In this document: positions 10,327-21,899 of the stretch, in pieces
How positions within the stretch are numbered: position 1 is the first letter of the stretch
How the letters are laid out: each line of letters opens with the position of its first letter
NCBI GenBank assembly: GCA_030549175.1
Contig: JAUKUA010000001.1
Coordinates: 7,316,001 to 7,380,000 of the forward strand
Source of the DNA: Lasiosphaeris hirsuta
Taxonomy: Eukaryota > Ascomycota > Sordariomycetes > Sordariales > Lasiosphaeriaceae
Reading direction: 5' to 3'
DNA length: 64,000 bases
The notes under the pieces: generated by a model
The model's database searches: none
Seen by the model: only the letters and a program-made list of their open reading frames with translations
Told to the model about the DNA's origin: nothing
Translations under genes and position numbers: made by a program

Positions 10327-11864
10327 ATGGACTCAATAATCAGGAGGCGGACAGCCGCCTATGTGTGTCGAAGCTGCATCCAGCGCACCCGCAACCACAT
10401 ACAGCAGCGAGCATACTCGCGTGCTGCGCAACCAGACATTTACGATGTCGTGTGTGTCGGCGGGGGCCCAGCAGGCCTGAGTCTCCTCACAGCCCTCCGT
10501 ACGTATTCCCAGCCACGGCCATGAGCTGTATGCACAAAGAGCTCACACGCTTGCGATGCCTAGGCGCAAACCCCGTCACATCCCACTTTAGAATCGCCCT
10601 TGTTGAAGCCCAAGACCTGTCAAAGATGCAGTCGTGGAAGCTACCCCCAGACCGATTCTCGAACCGATGCAGCTCCCTGACGCCCTCCTCAGCCCTCTTC
10701 CTCGACAAGATTGGGGCCTGGGACCACCTGGCGCGCGACAGGGTCCAGCCGTACCACGAGATGCAGGTCTGGGATGGTGTATCCGATGCTCGGATCGAGT
10801 TTGACTGGGCCCCAGACGCAGCGCCCTCGGCGGATACCACAATCGCTTACATGACAGAGAACCTAAACCTCACCTCGGGTCTCTTGAAACGATTGGCCCA
10901 GCTTGGGGGCGTCTCCGTCTTTGACAGTGCCAGGGTCGAGAAGATATCCTTGGGCGAGCAGACGGAGGCGCAAGACCTGCGCGAGTGGCCGGTTGTGAAC
11001 CTCGCCGGGGGTAGGCAGCTGTTTGCGCGGCTCCTGGTCGGCGCAGATGGGGCGGACAGCCCGGTGCGCTCGTTCGCAGGCATCGAGGCCCGGGGGTGGG
11101 ATTATGGCCGTCACGGGGTGGTGGCCACGTTGGAGCTCCAGGGGGAGGGCTGGGGTGGCGACCAGATGAAGACTGCTTACCAGCGCTTCCTACCCACGGG
11201 GCCTGTTGCTATGCTCCCCCTCCCTGGGAACTACTCGACGCTCGTCTGGTCCACCACGCCCGAGAATGCCTCGTTGCTCAAGCGCCTGCCAACCAAGGAC
11301 TTTGTCGCGTTGGTGAATGCTGCATTCCGGCTGCGCCCGACGGACCTAGAGTTTATGCATACCCAAAGTAAGGGCCAGGCCGAGGAATATTCGTGGCGGA
11401 TGGAACACACCCCCTCCCACGGCAAGCTCATCCCCCAGGTAGTCACGGGTGTCCAAGAAGGCACAATCGCATCTTTCCCTCTGAAGATGCGCCACGCCGA
11501 TACGTACATTGGGGAGCGTGTTGCCCTCGTCGGGGACGCCGCCCATACCATCCACCCGCTGGCAGGACAGGGGTTGAATCAGGGACAGGGGGATGTGCAG
11601 AGCCTCGCAAAGATCATCGAGTATGCCGTCAACCACGGCCAGGACATCGGGGCCCGGCTGTCGCTCGAGCCCTACCTAGCCGAGCGGTATGCGACGAACC
11701 ACGTGCTTATGGGGGTTTGCGACAAGCTCCATAAGCTGTATTCCGTGGGAAGCGGGCCCCTCGTCCCGCTGAGGTCCCTGGGTCTGAATGCCGTCAACGT
11801 CCTCGGCCCCCTGAAGAAGTTTGTCATGAGCCAGGCGGCGGGACATGGGATCAAGGTCTTCTGA
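10327..11864 (+). CDS. COQ6: Ubiquinone biosynthesis flavin monooxygenase COQ6
   Basis: Two exons (10327-10498, 10564-11864) joined by a 65-nt GTACGT...CTAG intron give 490 residues. The N-terminus is Arg-rich and nearly free of acidic residues, as in a mitochondrial presequence. It is followed by the FAD-binding VVCVGGGPAG (residues 41-50), the LVGADGADS motif of aromatic-ring hydroxylases, and the second FAD motif VGDAAHTIHPLAGQGLNQG. Size and motif order match COQ6, the matrix-side inner-membrane flavoprotein that hydroxylates the coenzyme Q ring at C5. The junction was chosen because it gives ALRANPVTSHFRIALVEAQ without a gap; reading through the intron breaks the frame. Confidence 0.92.
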
Positions 11865-13309
11865 TGGGCCTGCTGTGGCGGCGGGGAGAGTCTGGGGTTT
11901 GTAGAATATGTATGAATGTTAGCATGTATATCAGAGGGCTCATCATCTCATCTTGAGCTCTGGCTTATTCATCAAGGAAGGCTCCATGAGCCTTCTATTC
12001 CACGACATTTCACAAACCTAACCCCCTTGTCGCGTTCGGCAATTAACTAACTTTCGATATGACTTCACCATTGGGTCTCGACCTTTCAATACTAGGCACC
12101 TTGACAACCCTGGGCACCAGGGGTGCTCGTTGTCAGTAAGGTAGGATTACCCAGAATAGAAGGGGGCCTCGCGCCTTCCATCTCTCCCACGCCTGCTTGG
12201 TCTTCCTAGGACGCGGTCACTCTCGTAGTTAATACTTATACCTACGAATCCCCGCCTGACGAGGGCTTTTTTTATCACAAGCGCCTTCTCTAAGCTGGCA
12301 GTAACCTTGAGGTCTACGATATGAACATCAGTGTCAAGATTGAGCGTGTGAAGTGCTTGTGGGCCGTAGAGCGTGCGAAAGTGAGGGGAACGCGCACGCC
12401 TCATACATCTAGCACCACTATACAATGTCCAGTCTATCAACCCCAACGATGAGTTCCTGTCACAGATATCACTAAATGGTACAGAGGTAAACGTCGAAGG
12501 CCTCGCCCCGCACTTCACAAGCACCTTCTCACTTATCTTATCGTGTATAACCAAAAAAAAAGACCAAAATAATTGTGAGGCAACACCGTAGCCGGCGTTT
12601 TACCTTCTTAATTGGCATTCGAGGGGTGGTATATGCCAGTTTTGGGGCCCCGCTTTCATATTTTGAGTGTGTGTTGATACAGAGTACATGCAGCGAGTTC
12701 AGCCCTGCAAGCTGGCCTCTCTTAGACGGCTAGAACGACAGTCCCAGGGTTGCTATTTCATGAGGATTTCGGCCGTGCGAGATACCAGCTCAATTGTGGT
12801 ACAGGCACTCATTTTTATTTCACTTTTTTAAACTCTTTACTCTCATTCCCTCCCGTTTACAGCTGGAATTAGTCCCGAGGGTACCAATCTCAAAGTACGT
12901 ACCATACAAGCAACAAATGAAATAAATATACTGGTCACATAGCTAAAGGGCTTTACGCTGTTTTCATGTTGAGATTGATTTAGCGTATATGTGGTAGGTG
13001 AGGCAGGCCCTTGAGTCTGCTTACGCTGCTGGCTGATTTGTTAGAGCGCAACCCATGATGCATCAACGCAGGTACAGGCTGGGCATTTAGAGGGTATAGA
13101 AGCAATTCAAATTGAACAGAGAGATGAGCAAAATATAAGAGAGAGCCCTGGAACCAAAAATATTCTCAGATTGATGTCTGCGGCTGGTAAAGACACTCAA
13201 AAGATGCCAGAGCTCAAAGTCAGGTACTAACGCGCAAACCGACATTACCAACCGCAAAATTCTTTCATGACTCAACTTTTAGACTCACATTCATGAACCT
13301 CAATAATCG
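11865..13309. other. AT-richer intergenic region
   Basis: 1.4 kb of lower-GC sequence between COQ6 and SUA5 with poly-A and poly-T runs. The longest frame (minus 12554-12147) begins with TTG, has no recognisable domain and is not annotated. It could be an old degraded element, but nothing identifies one. Confidence 0.5.
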
Positions 13310-14785
13310 ATGATCACTTCAACATGTCATAAAACAATTCCCAAAGTCGATCCTGCCCACGCCAAGTTGGCGGCCATCACCTGGCCCTCGATTCCCGCGC
13401 GCTGGTCTGCTGCATCTCGCCGTTTCCACGCCGTCGCGAGCCGCGCGACTTACACCACGGCCGCCGCACCAGCCTCGAACCCCGGACATGCAGCAGCAAT
13501 GAAGACGCGCATCCTCAAGGTCCCGCTCGAGGGCCACCAAGGCGAGGCCACAGCCCTTGGTCGCTGGGCCGCCACATCTGCCGAAGGCACGCCGGACCTG
13601 AACGTCTGGGAGCTCCCCGCGGCCTCGGCCTCGACGAGCTCGCTGATGGCTCCCCTCCACGAAGCCGCCGCCCGCCTCCGCGACAGTGCGGTCCCCGTCG
13701 CCTTCCCCACCGAGACCGTCTACGGCCTCGGTGCTGACGCTACGCGCAGCGCCGCCGTCAAGGGCATCTACACCGCCAAGGGCCGCCCGAGCGACAACCC
13801 CCTCATCGTGCACGTCTGCGACCTCGAGATGCTGCGGTCGCTCCTGCAACCCCCCAACGGGACCACCACCACCAGCACCACGGACCCCATCCCCGCCATC
13901 TACCAGCCCCTCATCGCCGCCTTCTGGCCCGGCCCGCTGACCATCCTCCTCCCCCTCCCAACCCCATCACCACTAGCGCCCGAGGTGACGGCCGGGCTGA
14001 CGACCTTCGGGGTGCGCATGCCGGCGTCGGCACTAGCACGCACACTGATCAAACTAGCAGGCGCGCCGCTGGCGGCGCCCTCGGCCAACGCCAGCACCAA
14101 GCCCAGCCCGACCACAGCCGCGCACGTGGTCGACGACCTGGCGGGCCGCATCGAGCTGGTCGTCGACGGGGGCGCATGCGCCGTCGGCGTCGAGAGCACC
14201 GTGGTCGACGGGCTGTGCGCCCCGCCCGCCGTGCTGCGCCCTGGCGGCGTCAGCATGGATGCCCTGCGCGCCGTCGCTGGCTGGGAGGCTGTCGAGCGCG
14301 CGTACCGCGACCGCGCCGACGTTGGGGCGGAAGCCCCCCGCGCCCCTGGTATGAAGTACAAGCACTACAGCCCGCGTGCTAGGGTCATCTTGTTCGAGGG
14401 GGGAAGGGGAGGAGGGGTAGCGGGGACGGATGTGGCCGAGGGGACGACGGTTGCGGTTATAAGGACGGGCGGGTGGGCCGTCGGGGTGGAGGGGTTGGGG
14501 GTTGCGTTGGATCATGTGAGGAGGCCGGAGGTCGGGGAGAGCATAGGCTTGACTGTGAGGGAGGGGAGGTTGTTGGGAGGGGAGGGGATGCCGGTGGCGA
14601 GGCTCCTGGATGTTGATCTGGGACGGGGCATAAAAGGGGTGGCTCATGGGCTATTTGCCGCCTTGAGGGAGCTGGACCGGCTCGGCGCCGACGTCATCTT
14701 TGTGGAAGGAGTCAATGACAAGGAGGACATTGCTGCGGCGGTCATGAATAGACTACGGAAGGCGGCCTCGGAGATTAGAGGATAG
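13310..14785 (+). CDS. SUA5: Threonylcarbamoyl-AMP synthase (SUA5/YrdC family)
   Basis: Single exon, 491 residues from the first ATG, or 428 from the second in-frame ATG at 13499. The YrdC domain shows VAFPTETVYGLGADA, YTAKGRPSDNPLIVH, the FWPGPLTILLP segment and LAAPSANASTKPSPT, which bind ATP and threonine. The C-terminal Sua5 domain begins after RAPGMKYKHYSPRARV. The enzyme makes threonylcarbamoyl-AMP for the t6A modification at position 37 of ANN-decoding tRNAs. The 63-residue extension from the first ATG is rich in Arg, Ser and Ala with almost no acidic residues, as in a mitochondrial presequence. The second ATG (MKTRILKV) begins the conserved protein, so two isoforms are likely. Confidence 0.93.
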   Translation: MITSTCHKTIPKVDPAHAKLAAITWPSIPARWSAASRRFHAVASRATYTTAAAPASNPGHAAAMKTRILKVPLEGHQGEATALGRWAATSAEGTPDLNVWELPAASASTSSLMAPLHEAAARLRDSAVPVAFPTETVYGLGADATRSAAVKGIYTAKGRPSDNPLIVHVCDLEMLRSLLQPPNGTTTTSTTDPIPAIYQPLIAAFWPGPLTILLPLPTPSPLAPEVTAGLTTFGVRMPASALARTLIKLAGAPLAAPSANASTKPSPTTAAHVVDDLAGRIELVVDGGACAVGVESTVVDGLCAPPAVLRPGGVSMDALRAVAGWEAVERAYRDRADVGAEAPRAPGMKYKHYSPRARVILFEGGRGGGVAGTDVAEGTTVAVIRTGGWAVGVEGLGVALDHVRRPEVGESIGLTVREGRLLGGEGMPVARLLDVDLGRGIKGVAHGLFAALRELDRLGADVIFVEGVNDKEDIAAAVMNRLRKAASEIRG

Positions 14786-14955
14786 AATAGATGGCACCAC
14801 TAGAAGCGAGGATAAACTCTGCTTCCAAAGAGAAGCGTTAAACCGCCCAGATTACTTTTGTTTTGCTACTAGCCCATGACGGTTGGCTTCCTATTACTGG
14901 GCCCCGGAAACAGAAACGCGATACAAACAAACGCCCCCTGGATTCAGCATGCTCG

Positions 14956-15762
14956 CTAAAGGCCTTGCCTCAGCCAGTCCGCCAGCTTGGTCTTGCCTAG
15001 TTGCGCTAGGTTGTTGACGCCCTGCTCGCTGAACGGGTCGATGCGGCTGAGGCTGACTGTGTCCTGCGACGGTGCCTTGCTGCATCTCTGTACTACGATA
15101 GTCGGGTCCGTCTCGAGGATGATGCCCTCGTCTACAAGCTCGTCGATCAGGAGGGCCACCAGGTCGTAGTTTTCGATTATTGTCCGCTTGTCGACGGATT
15201 GCCTGCGGGAGGTCCTGTCAGCCTGCCGCCAGTGTGGAAGGGAAAAAAAAGGGGAGGCAGAGGTGGCTTACTTGAAGAGAAGATGCAAGCTGTCCCGAAG
15301 AGCGAGTAGCACATTGTACAGCAGGACCTCGTTGTCGTCCAGGCCGCCGATCACGTAAATGGCCACGTCCGACTCCATCTTGTAGAGCACGATCCGGCTG
15401 TCGTATAAGAGGATGTCGCCGTTCTGCTTGGCCGTCTTGGCCAGGAGGCCCTTCTCGAAGCGTGTTTGCGACGCCTTGTCGGGATAAGGGTTCTGGGAGG
15501 TGCTCGCGGGGGCTGTTCAGAGTCAGCATCGCATCTCGGATCTCGCATCGCTGCGCTAAAGGGGGCGTTCCGTACTGGCTGCGGAGCCGGGCTGGACGGC
15601 ATGGTGCGGCGGCGTGTAGTATTTGGAGAATATGCGCGACCCGTCGTCACTGGAGAGGATTACTGAGAGGCGCAACGTCTGGTTAGCGGGCGGCTCTTTG
15701 ATTTATCTGCCCGTCCTCTCACCTATGGCGTTGACGCTGTACAGCGACATTCCCGGCGACAT
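14956..15762 (-). CDS. RET3: Coatomer zeta subunit (zeta-COP)
   Basis: Four exons on the minus strand (15762-15723, 15662-15576, 15512-15272, 15202-14956) give 204 residues with all junctions in phase. The protein begins MSPGMSLYSVNAI, continues VILSSDDGSRIFSKYY, then the core DVAIYVIGGLDDNE and LLYNVLLALRDSLHLLFK, and ends LADWLRQGL. This is the small longin-fold subunit of the COPI coat, which acts in Golgi-to-ER retrograde transport. Introns are 59-69 nt with usual fungal splice sites. The short first exon (40 nt) and three introns in a 0.8 kb gene make it easy to mis-annotate. It is divergent from MCM4 across 464 bp. Confidence 0.93.
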
Positions 15763-16030
15763 GTTGGCGGTGTGGCTCTCTGCGGTCTTGGATGGAGGTG
15801 GTAGACGGTCAAACGGGTGGTCAAATCGCTGGGGAATGCTGGGCACTGGCACTGCGCATCGGCCGTCTCGTTCTCGAGGTTCGAGTTGTGGGGTGAAGCC
15901 AGCGGTGCGGCGGAACGGTACAAGCTGGAGCTGTGATGTGGCTTGAATCAGCCCCACTTCCAAGGGCATCGGTACGTACCTCTCTGTCAGGGGCTCTAAT
16001 AGATTCCAGGCCAACGCCACCGACCCCTGT

Positions 16031-16080
16031 AAACGCGGTCGTGTAAAGTGGTTTTGGTCGGGGCGCGCGAAACTTCGCGT
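16031..16080 (+). promoter_or_regulatory. E2F/SBF-like palindrome upstream of MCM4
   Basis: The 14-bp inverted pair CGCGAAACTTCGCG (16066-16079) lies about 150 bp upstream of the MCM4 ATG. It contains CGCGAAA, the SBF/E2F-type core, on each side of a 2-bp spacer. A further acgcgg lies at about 16033. Such motifs drive G1/S transcription of replication genes in fungi. Binding is inferred. Confidence 0.5.
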
Positions 16081-16226
16081 CTCCTCTTTTTACACTAATC
16101 TCCAACCCACTCACCTACACCCCCTCAATCCACATTGCCTCAACTCCAGCAAAGCTCATTCTCTTCTCTGCTGTCGACCCGCACAACCCGTCAACACAGC
16201 AGTCGCGCAGAAGTCAAGCAGCAACC

Positions 16227-19200
16227 ATGTCTTCGCCCGCAAAAAGATCGACGCGCAGCAGCCGCAGTTCGCAGCCGCGAAGCAGCCCCGCCCCGGCTGG
16301 TCCCTCCAACGCAGAGGAGCCCGTTGCGACGCCGCGACAGACCCGACAGACGCGCGCATCGCAGCTGGCCTCCAGCCCGCTGTTCTACCAGTCCTCCTCG
16401 CCTGCCAATGGCGCCGACAATGCCGTGTCCTCGCCCCTACGCCAGATGAGCAACACCCAGAGCACCGCATCGCGATTCCCCGATGCGCCGAGCTCGCCCT
16501 TGCGCCAGCAAACAGAAACACAAACTGACCGTGAACGAACACCTCGCGCGAGTGGTCACCTCATTGGAGGTGAGATATGCCTATCTGGTCAGTGCCTAGC
16601 TAGTAACTAATAGCTCGGCAGAATCGTCTCCGATTCGCTATGAAGCCAGCTCTAGCCCGGGCCGCGCGCTGCACCAACAGTCAGAGTTCCGGAGTGACAG
16701 CAGTGCCCTCTTCGTGAATTCTCAGAGGTCCGGTGCCATCAGGAACCGCCGAGGAGATATCAATTCAGACATCCACCGCACCCCGAGGGCGATCCCGCGC
16801 CAAATCATTCTCGACGACGCTGGCCGGGTCGTTCAAGATGGGTCTGACGCTGCCTCCTTCTCAAACAACAACCCCGGCACTTCAGAGGCCGATGTCCTCG
16901 GTGGCTCGAGCCAGGGCCTCATTTGGGGTACCACTATCTCGCTTGACGATTCGTTCGTTGCATTCAAGGACTTTCTCAAGAACTTTACCAAGAAGTACCG
17001 CATGTGGGCAAACGGCGCCTCCGAGGCCGACACCCAAGACGATCCTGATGCCGAGTCCAAGCCGTATTGGGAGGCGCTCGAGAACATGCTGATGCTCGGT
17101 ACCAACAAGCTGTATCTGGATCTCCGCGACCTCAAGGCCTACCCTCGCACTTTGAAGCTTTGGCATCAGGCCCAGGCTTACCCTAGCGAAATCGTGCCCG
17201 TCATGGACCAGAGTGTTCATGACTGCATGATTGAGCTTGCGCGCTCGGAGATGGCCAGCCAAAGGGAGTCACAGAGCACTGCTGGGCCCGGTGCTCAGCT
17301 TTCTCAGAGCTCCCAGCCTGCGTTCCCCAGCTCGGATCGGATTGAAGAGCCCTCCACCCCTCGGCCCTCGCAGGCTCAGCCGCAACAGCTGACTCTGGAG
17401 GAGGAAGTCGAGCGGACAGACTTTGTTGTCCGGCCCTGGGGTATCGACAAGATCACGAATTTGCGAGACCTGAACCCCTCGGATATGGACAAGCTGGTTT
17501 GCATCAAGGGTCTTGTCATCAGGACAACTCCTGTGATCCCTGACATGAAGGATGCCTTCTTCAAGTGTAATGTATGCGGGCACTCGGTGACAGTCCAGCT
17601 GGACCGAGGAAAGATCCGCGAGCCCACAGAGTGCCCCCGAGCTCGCTGCGGGACCAAAAACTCGATGCAGATTGTTCACAACCGTTGCGCATTTGAAGAC
17701 AAGCAGATCATCAAGCTGCAAGAGACGCCAGATGCCGTGCCTCCGGGACAAACCCCGCATACCGTTTCCGTCTGCGTTTATAACGAGCTCGTGGATTTCT
17801 GCAAAGCTGGTGACCGGGTTGAGCTCACCGGCATCTTCAAAGTTACTCCAGTGCGCGTCAACCCGCGCATGAGGACGGTGAAGAGCGTGCATAAGACCTA
17901 TGTCGACGTTGTCCACGTCCAAAAGGTCGATAGAAAGCGAATGGGCGCCGACATTTCGACCCTGGACCTCGCAGAGGAGGAGGAAGCCCACACGAGCGGC
18001 CAGAGCCTCGACGAGATTAGGAAGGTGTCGCCGGAGGAAGAGGAGAAGATCAAGCAGACCGGTGCGCGGTCGGATATCTACGAGCTCCTCGCTCGCTCCC
18101 TTGCTCCGTCAATTTACGAGATGGAGGATGTCAAGAAAGGAATCTTGCTCCAGCTGTTCGGAGGCACAAACAAGACCTTCCAGAAGGGCGGAAGCCCCAA
18201 GTATCGTGGTGATATTAACGTCCTCCTCTGCGGCGACCCGTCTACGTCCAAGTCGCAGATCCTGGCATACGTACACAGAATCGCCCCGAGAGGTGTCTAT
18301 ACTAGCGGTAAAGGCTCTTCCGCTGTCGGTCTTACTGCCTACGTGACCCGCGACCCCGAGACACGACAGCTTGTTCTTGAGTCTGGTGCTCTTGTCCTCT
18401 CTGATGGTGGTGTTTGCTGCATTGATGAGTTTGACAAGATGAACGACTCGACCCGTTCAGTTCTGCACGAAGTGATGGAGCAGCAGACCGTCTCCGTCGC
18501 CAAGGCAGGTATCATCACGACCCTCAACGCCCGGACCAGTATCCTTGCATCTGCCAACCCAATCGGCAGTCGTTACAACCCAGACCTCTCGGTGCCGCAG
18601 AACATCGACCTCCCCCCTACCCTTCTGTCGCGTTTCGATCTGGTCTACCTTATTCTCGACACCGTCAACGAGAAGAGCGACCAGCGTCTCGCCCGCCATC
18701 TGCTCTCCATGTATCTCGAGGACAAGCCCGAGTCAGCCCACACCAGCGTGGACATTCTCGTAAGTTCCCCCCTCCCCCCCCTCACGTACTCTCTTCTACT
18801 TATGCTAACCCTCATCAGCCCATCGAATTCCTCACGCAATACATCTCGTACGCCCGTGCCCACATCCACCCAACCATCAGTCCCGAAGCCGGGCGCGAGC
18901 TCGTCGACTCTTACGTCGAGATGCGCAAGCTCGGGCAGGACGTGCGCGCCGCTGAGAAGCGAATCACAGCCACGACGCGCCAGCTCGAGAGTATGATCCG
19001 CCTAGCCGAGGCCCACGCTAAGATGCGCCTGTCGCCCGTCGTGACCCGCGACGACGTCAAGGAGGCCGTGCGCCTGATCCGCTCGGCGCTCAAGACGGCC
19101 GCCACCGACGCCCAGGGCCGCATCGACATGAGCCTGTTGACTGAGGGCACCAGCGCCGCGGAGCGCAAGCGCCGCGCCGACATGAAGGATGCCGTGCTGA

Positions 19201-19400
19201 GGCTCCTAGACGAGCTGACGGCGGGTGGGCAGGCCGTCCGGTACTCTGAGGTGGCGAGGAAGCTGTCCGAGGGGGCCGGGATCTCGATCGATCCGGCTGA
19301 GTTCGCTGAGGTGATGCGGACGCTCGAGATGGAGGGCGCCGTCATGATCAGCGGTGATGGGGCGCGGAAGAACGTCAGGAGGGTGACGGCGACGGTTTGA
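16227..19400 (+). CDS. MCM4: MCM4 replicative helicase subunit
   Basis: Three exons (16227-16569, 16622-18759, 18819-19400) give 1020 residues. The N-terminus, about 200 residues, is Ser/Pro-rich and disordered with many SP and TP sites, as expected for the DDK/CDK-regulated tail of MCM4. The zinc motif CNVCGHS...C...C follows. The MCM AAA+ core has Walker A GDPSTSKSQ, Walker [10 protein letters not shown] and the arginine finger LLSRFDLVYLILD. The C-terminal winged-helix region is in exon 3. MCM4 is part of the MCM2-7 helicase loaded at origins and activated in the CMG complex in the nucleus. The third exon was joined by GTAAGT...CATCAG to give DILPIEFLTQYISYARA. Confidence 0.96.
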
Positions 19401-19817
19401 GGGGTGATGATGAATGTACCTGGATTAGGCATGGATTGGAGTGAACCGGCATGTAATGAACTCTTTGTGTGTGTGGATTGGTCGTTATGGGATGAGGTTT
19501 TAACGTCAGTTTCCTTACTGCCTCTGCTTTTTTTGGTTTACATATCTGGCAAGGGCGCGCGCGCAAAGGATTTTTCATAGATGGAATCAGGAATTCAAAG
19601 ACGTTTTAACTTCCACCTAGCTGTTGCTACTTGGAGAGGAGCTGCCTGTGGGTGGGATATCGTAGCGATAAGTTGTATTGCTTCAAACGCCGACAAGCTT
19701 CAACACCAAAACACTGTGCCAACGCAGACTAAGTACCGCGGGTATAAACCCAACCAACAAATACATCCCGACCCCTCCCTATTGAAACAAACCACCACCC
19801 CAACACCCACTCCTTCC
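19401..19817. other. Convergent intergenic region between MCM4 and PIL1-type gene
   Basis: About 420 bp holding the 3' ends of two convergent genes. It includes a gcgcgcgc run near 19556. No separate gene seen. Confidence 0.5.
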
Positions 19818-21010
19818 CTACCCAACCGTTTGCCCCCCCGACAAACTCCCCCGATCCGACTTGGGGCTCAGCGGCTGCTGCTGCGGGGGTATAGACGCCT
19901 TGGGACTCGTCGGCGTCGCCGCCGCATCCCCGCCGTCGTCGGGGCCATCTGCCGCCATCCGCCAATCGCGCAGGTCATCCTCGGCGTCGTTGAGGATCTG
20001 GCGCGCCTGCGCCGCGTGCGGGTAGTGCGGGCTGACGTCGCCGGGGACCACGGGGGTGTCGTCGAGGAGGGCAAGCAGGCGCAGGCCGTGGCGCGCCAGG
20101 ATGAGCTGCTTGTCGGCGCGCTCGATGGTCGCGAGGAATTCGGCCGTGTAGGCTTCTTTTAGTTTCTGGCGGGTCTGGGGACGGGGGGGGTTAGTTTTGG
20201 GGAGAGGGAAAAAAGGGGGAACGGGGGACCCACGATGTTGGTCAGTTGGGCTTCGGCCACCATGTTTTCCGCCTCGGCGCGGACGAGCTCCTGCTCCAGG
20301 ACGACGAGCCGGGTGGACTCGGGCTCCTTGGCCTTGAGGCGGGCGATGTCATCGGCGATCTTGGCGCGGCCGTCGCGCGACGGCTGGACCGACTTCTCTG
20401 TGTTGCGGATCGTCTTGAGCACGGCACGGCTGTCGTCGAGCGCGTGCGCGTAGTTGTCTTCCTGCTCGCCCATCTCGGACAGGATGACGCCCACCTTGTC
20501 CGACACGTCGCTGATGCCGTCGTCGCCCGACTGCTCGCCCCACTCCGACAGCTGCGTCGCGATCGACACGCGCTCCCGCCCCGCCGTCTCGTGCGCCGCC
20601 ACCAGGTTGTTCTCCGACTTGATCAGCTTGAAGAGCCGCTTGGACAGCTCCGGCTGGATGGTCCCGCGCAGCGATGACAGGCTGAAGCCCCGCCGGCCCC
20701 CCGTCATCGTCGAGCCGTGGTGCGAGCCGCCTGTCGACGAGTGCGTCGAGGACGTGGCCGTGCCGCTGCTGCGGTTCGACGACCGGATCGAGAGGGCTCG
20801 GTTCCTATTCACGGAGTGTTAGTGGTCCAGGAGGTTACGGATGCGCCGGTTGGTGGGATAGTAGGGGGGGTGACGTGTGTATGCGGCGGTTACCACTGCG
20901 AAAAAGAGAAGCGGCTGCCTTCAGCGCTTCGGCGAGACATGATAGGATGCTGGAACTGGGATGTCCGGGCTGGTGGTGTATCTGCCAATGCTGTGGAACT
21001 CAACTTACAT
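19818..21010 (-). CDS. Eisosome core protein, PIL1/LSP1 family (BAR domain)
   Basis: 309 residues from three exons (21010-21009, 20804-20234, 20174-19818). The conserved BAR core includes VQPSRDGRAKIADDIARLK, LVVLEQELVRAEAENMVAE and AQLTNITRQKLKEAY, then the DDTPVVPGDVSPHYPHA segment. These place it in the Pil1/Lsp1 family that scaffolds eisosomes, furrow-like plasma membrane domains, in fungi. No ATG exists in frame at the start of the main exon. The only coherent solution is a start codon split by a 204-nt intron: AT, then GTAAGT...CACTAAC...AATAG, then G AAC CGA. This yields MNRALSIRSSNRSS. The N-terminus lacks the RAPTASQ motif of the major Pil1/Lsp1 paralogues, so it may be a third, Meu14- or PilB-like paralogue. 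Confidence 0.88.
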
Positions 21011-21899
21011 GATGGGGCGTGTTGGTTTTAGGATCGGTTGCGTCGTGGCCAGGAGCCGGGAACGGTGTCGGCTTGCTCCTTCTATCTCCTGAACAAAACA
21101 ATCTGATGATGTATATCTGCGGCTGGTTAAGGTATGTGCGGCAAGTGCGTCTGGCAGGTTAGGGGGTATATTGAAGAACGTAGAGATTGGATGGGACTTG
21201 GGTCTAGGTAGGTAGGTGACAATGGTTTGATACTAGTCTAAGTCGCTACGTAGGCAGGTTAGCAGCTCATCATTTCCGGGAGAACATAATGGTTCTAAAA
21301 AGGACCATGCCATCGTGGTATCCTAGTGTGGCAGCTGCCGGCCGTAGCCTCCCCGACGTCACTCAGCTTCGCTAACCTGATGCAATGCATTGTCGCCTCC
21401 AACGTAAACTGTGTTGCTCCTGAGTTGTCTAGCTCTTACGCATATCACCAACTCCCACCCAATCCACTAACAGTTGCAAAAAGACACCTCGTTCAATTCG
21501 GTCTGTTCAGAAAACCAAAATTCGACAATATCAATGGCGGGGAACGCTGCCAGTTGGCTCGTCATCGCACCGTCAAACAAAGCAGCACCGTGACGTCATG
21601 GCGCGGAGCGCTTACACCCCTGCCACCCCGCCTTAGCAGCCACCATTTCACAATTGCAGCTCTGCGAACTCCACCGCAGGTTCCCACGAACAGGTTGACG
21701 TGTGATGCCTCATTCTGGTCTATTGTGCTTGCTTTGTTTTACCCATTATCTCATCTTGTCAGATGTCCCCCTTCAAATCCATCGCTAAATGCCAATTGCT
21801 CAATACCCAATGCTGCCCGCAATGCCAACGCCAGGATTATATTCCATGCTTTCCTACAAAAGAAAAAAAAAAACAGGCCATGACCCCATGCAAACCCCC
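21011..21899. other. Intergenic region
   Basis: Promoter side of the PIL1-type gene and 3' flank of the His-rich gene, about 890 bp. It has a ggtaggtaggt run near 21208. A 185-codon plus-strand frame has no domain and is not annotated. Confidence 0.45.

Noticed and set aside
12147..12554. 135-codon minus frame in the AT-rich interval
   Set aside because: Non-ATG start, no domain, no splice partners.
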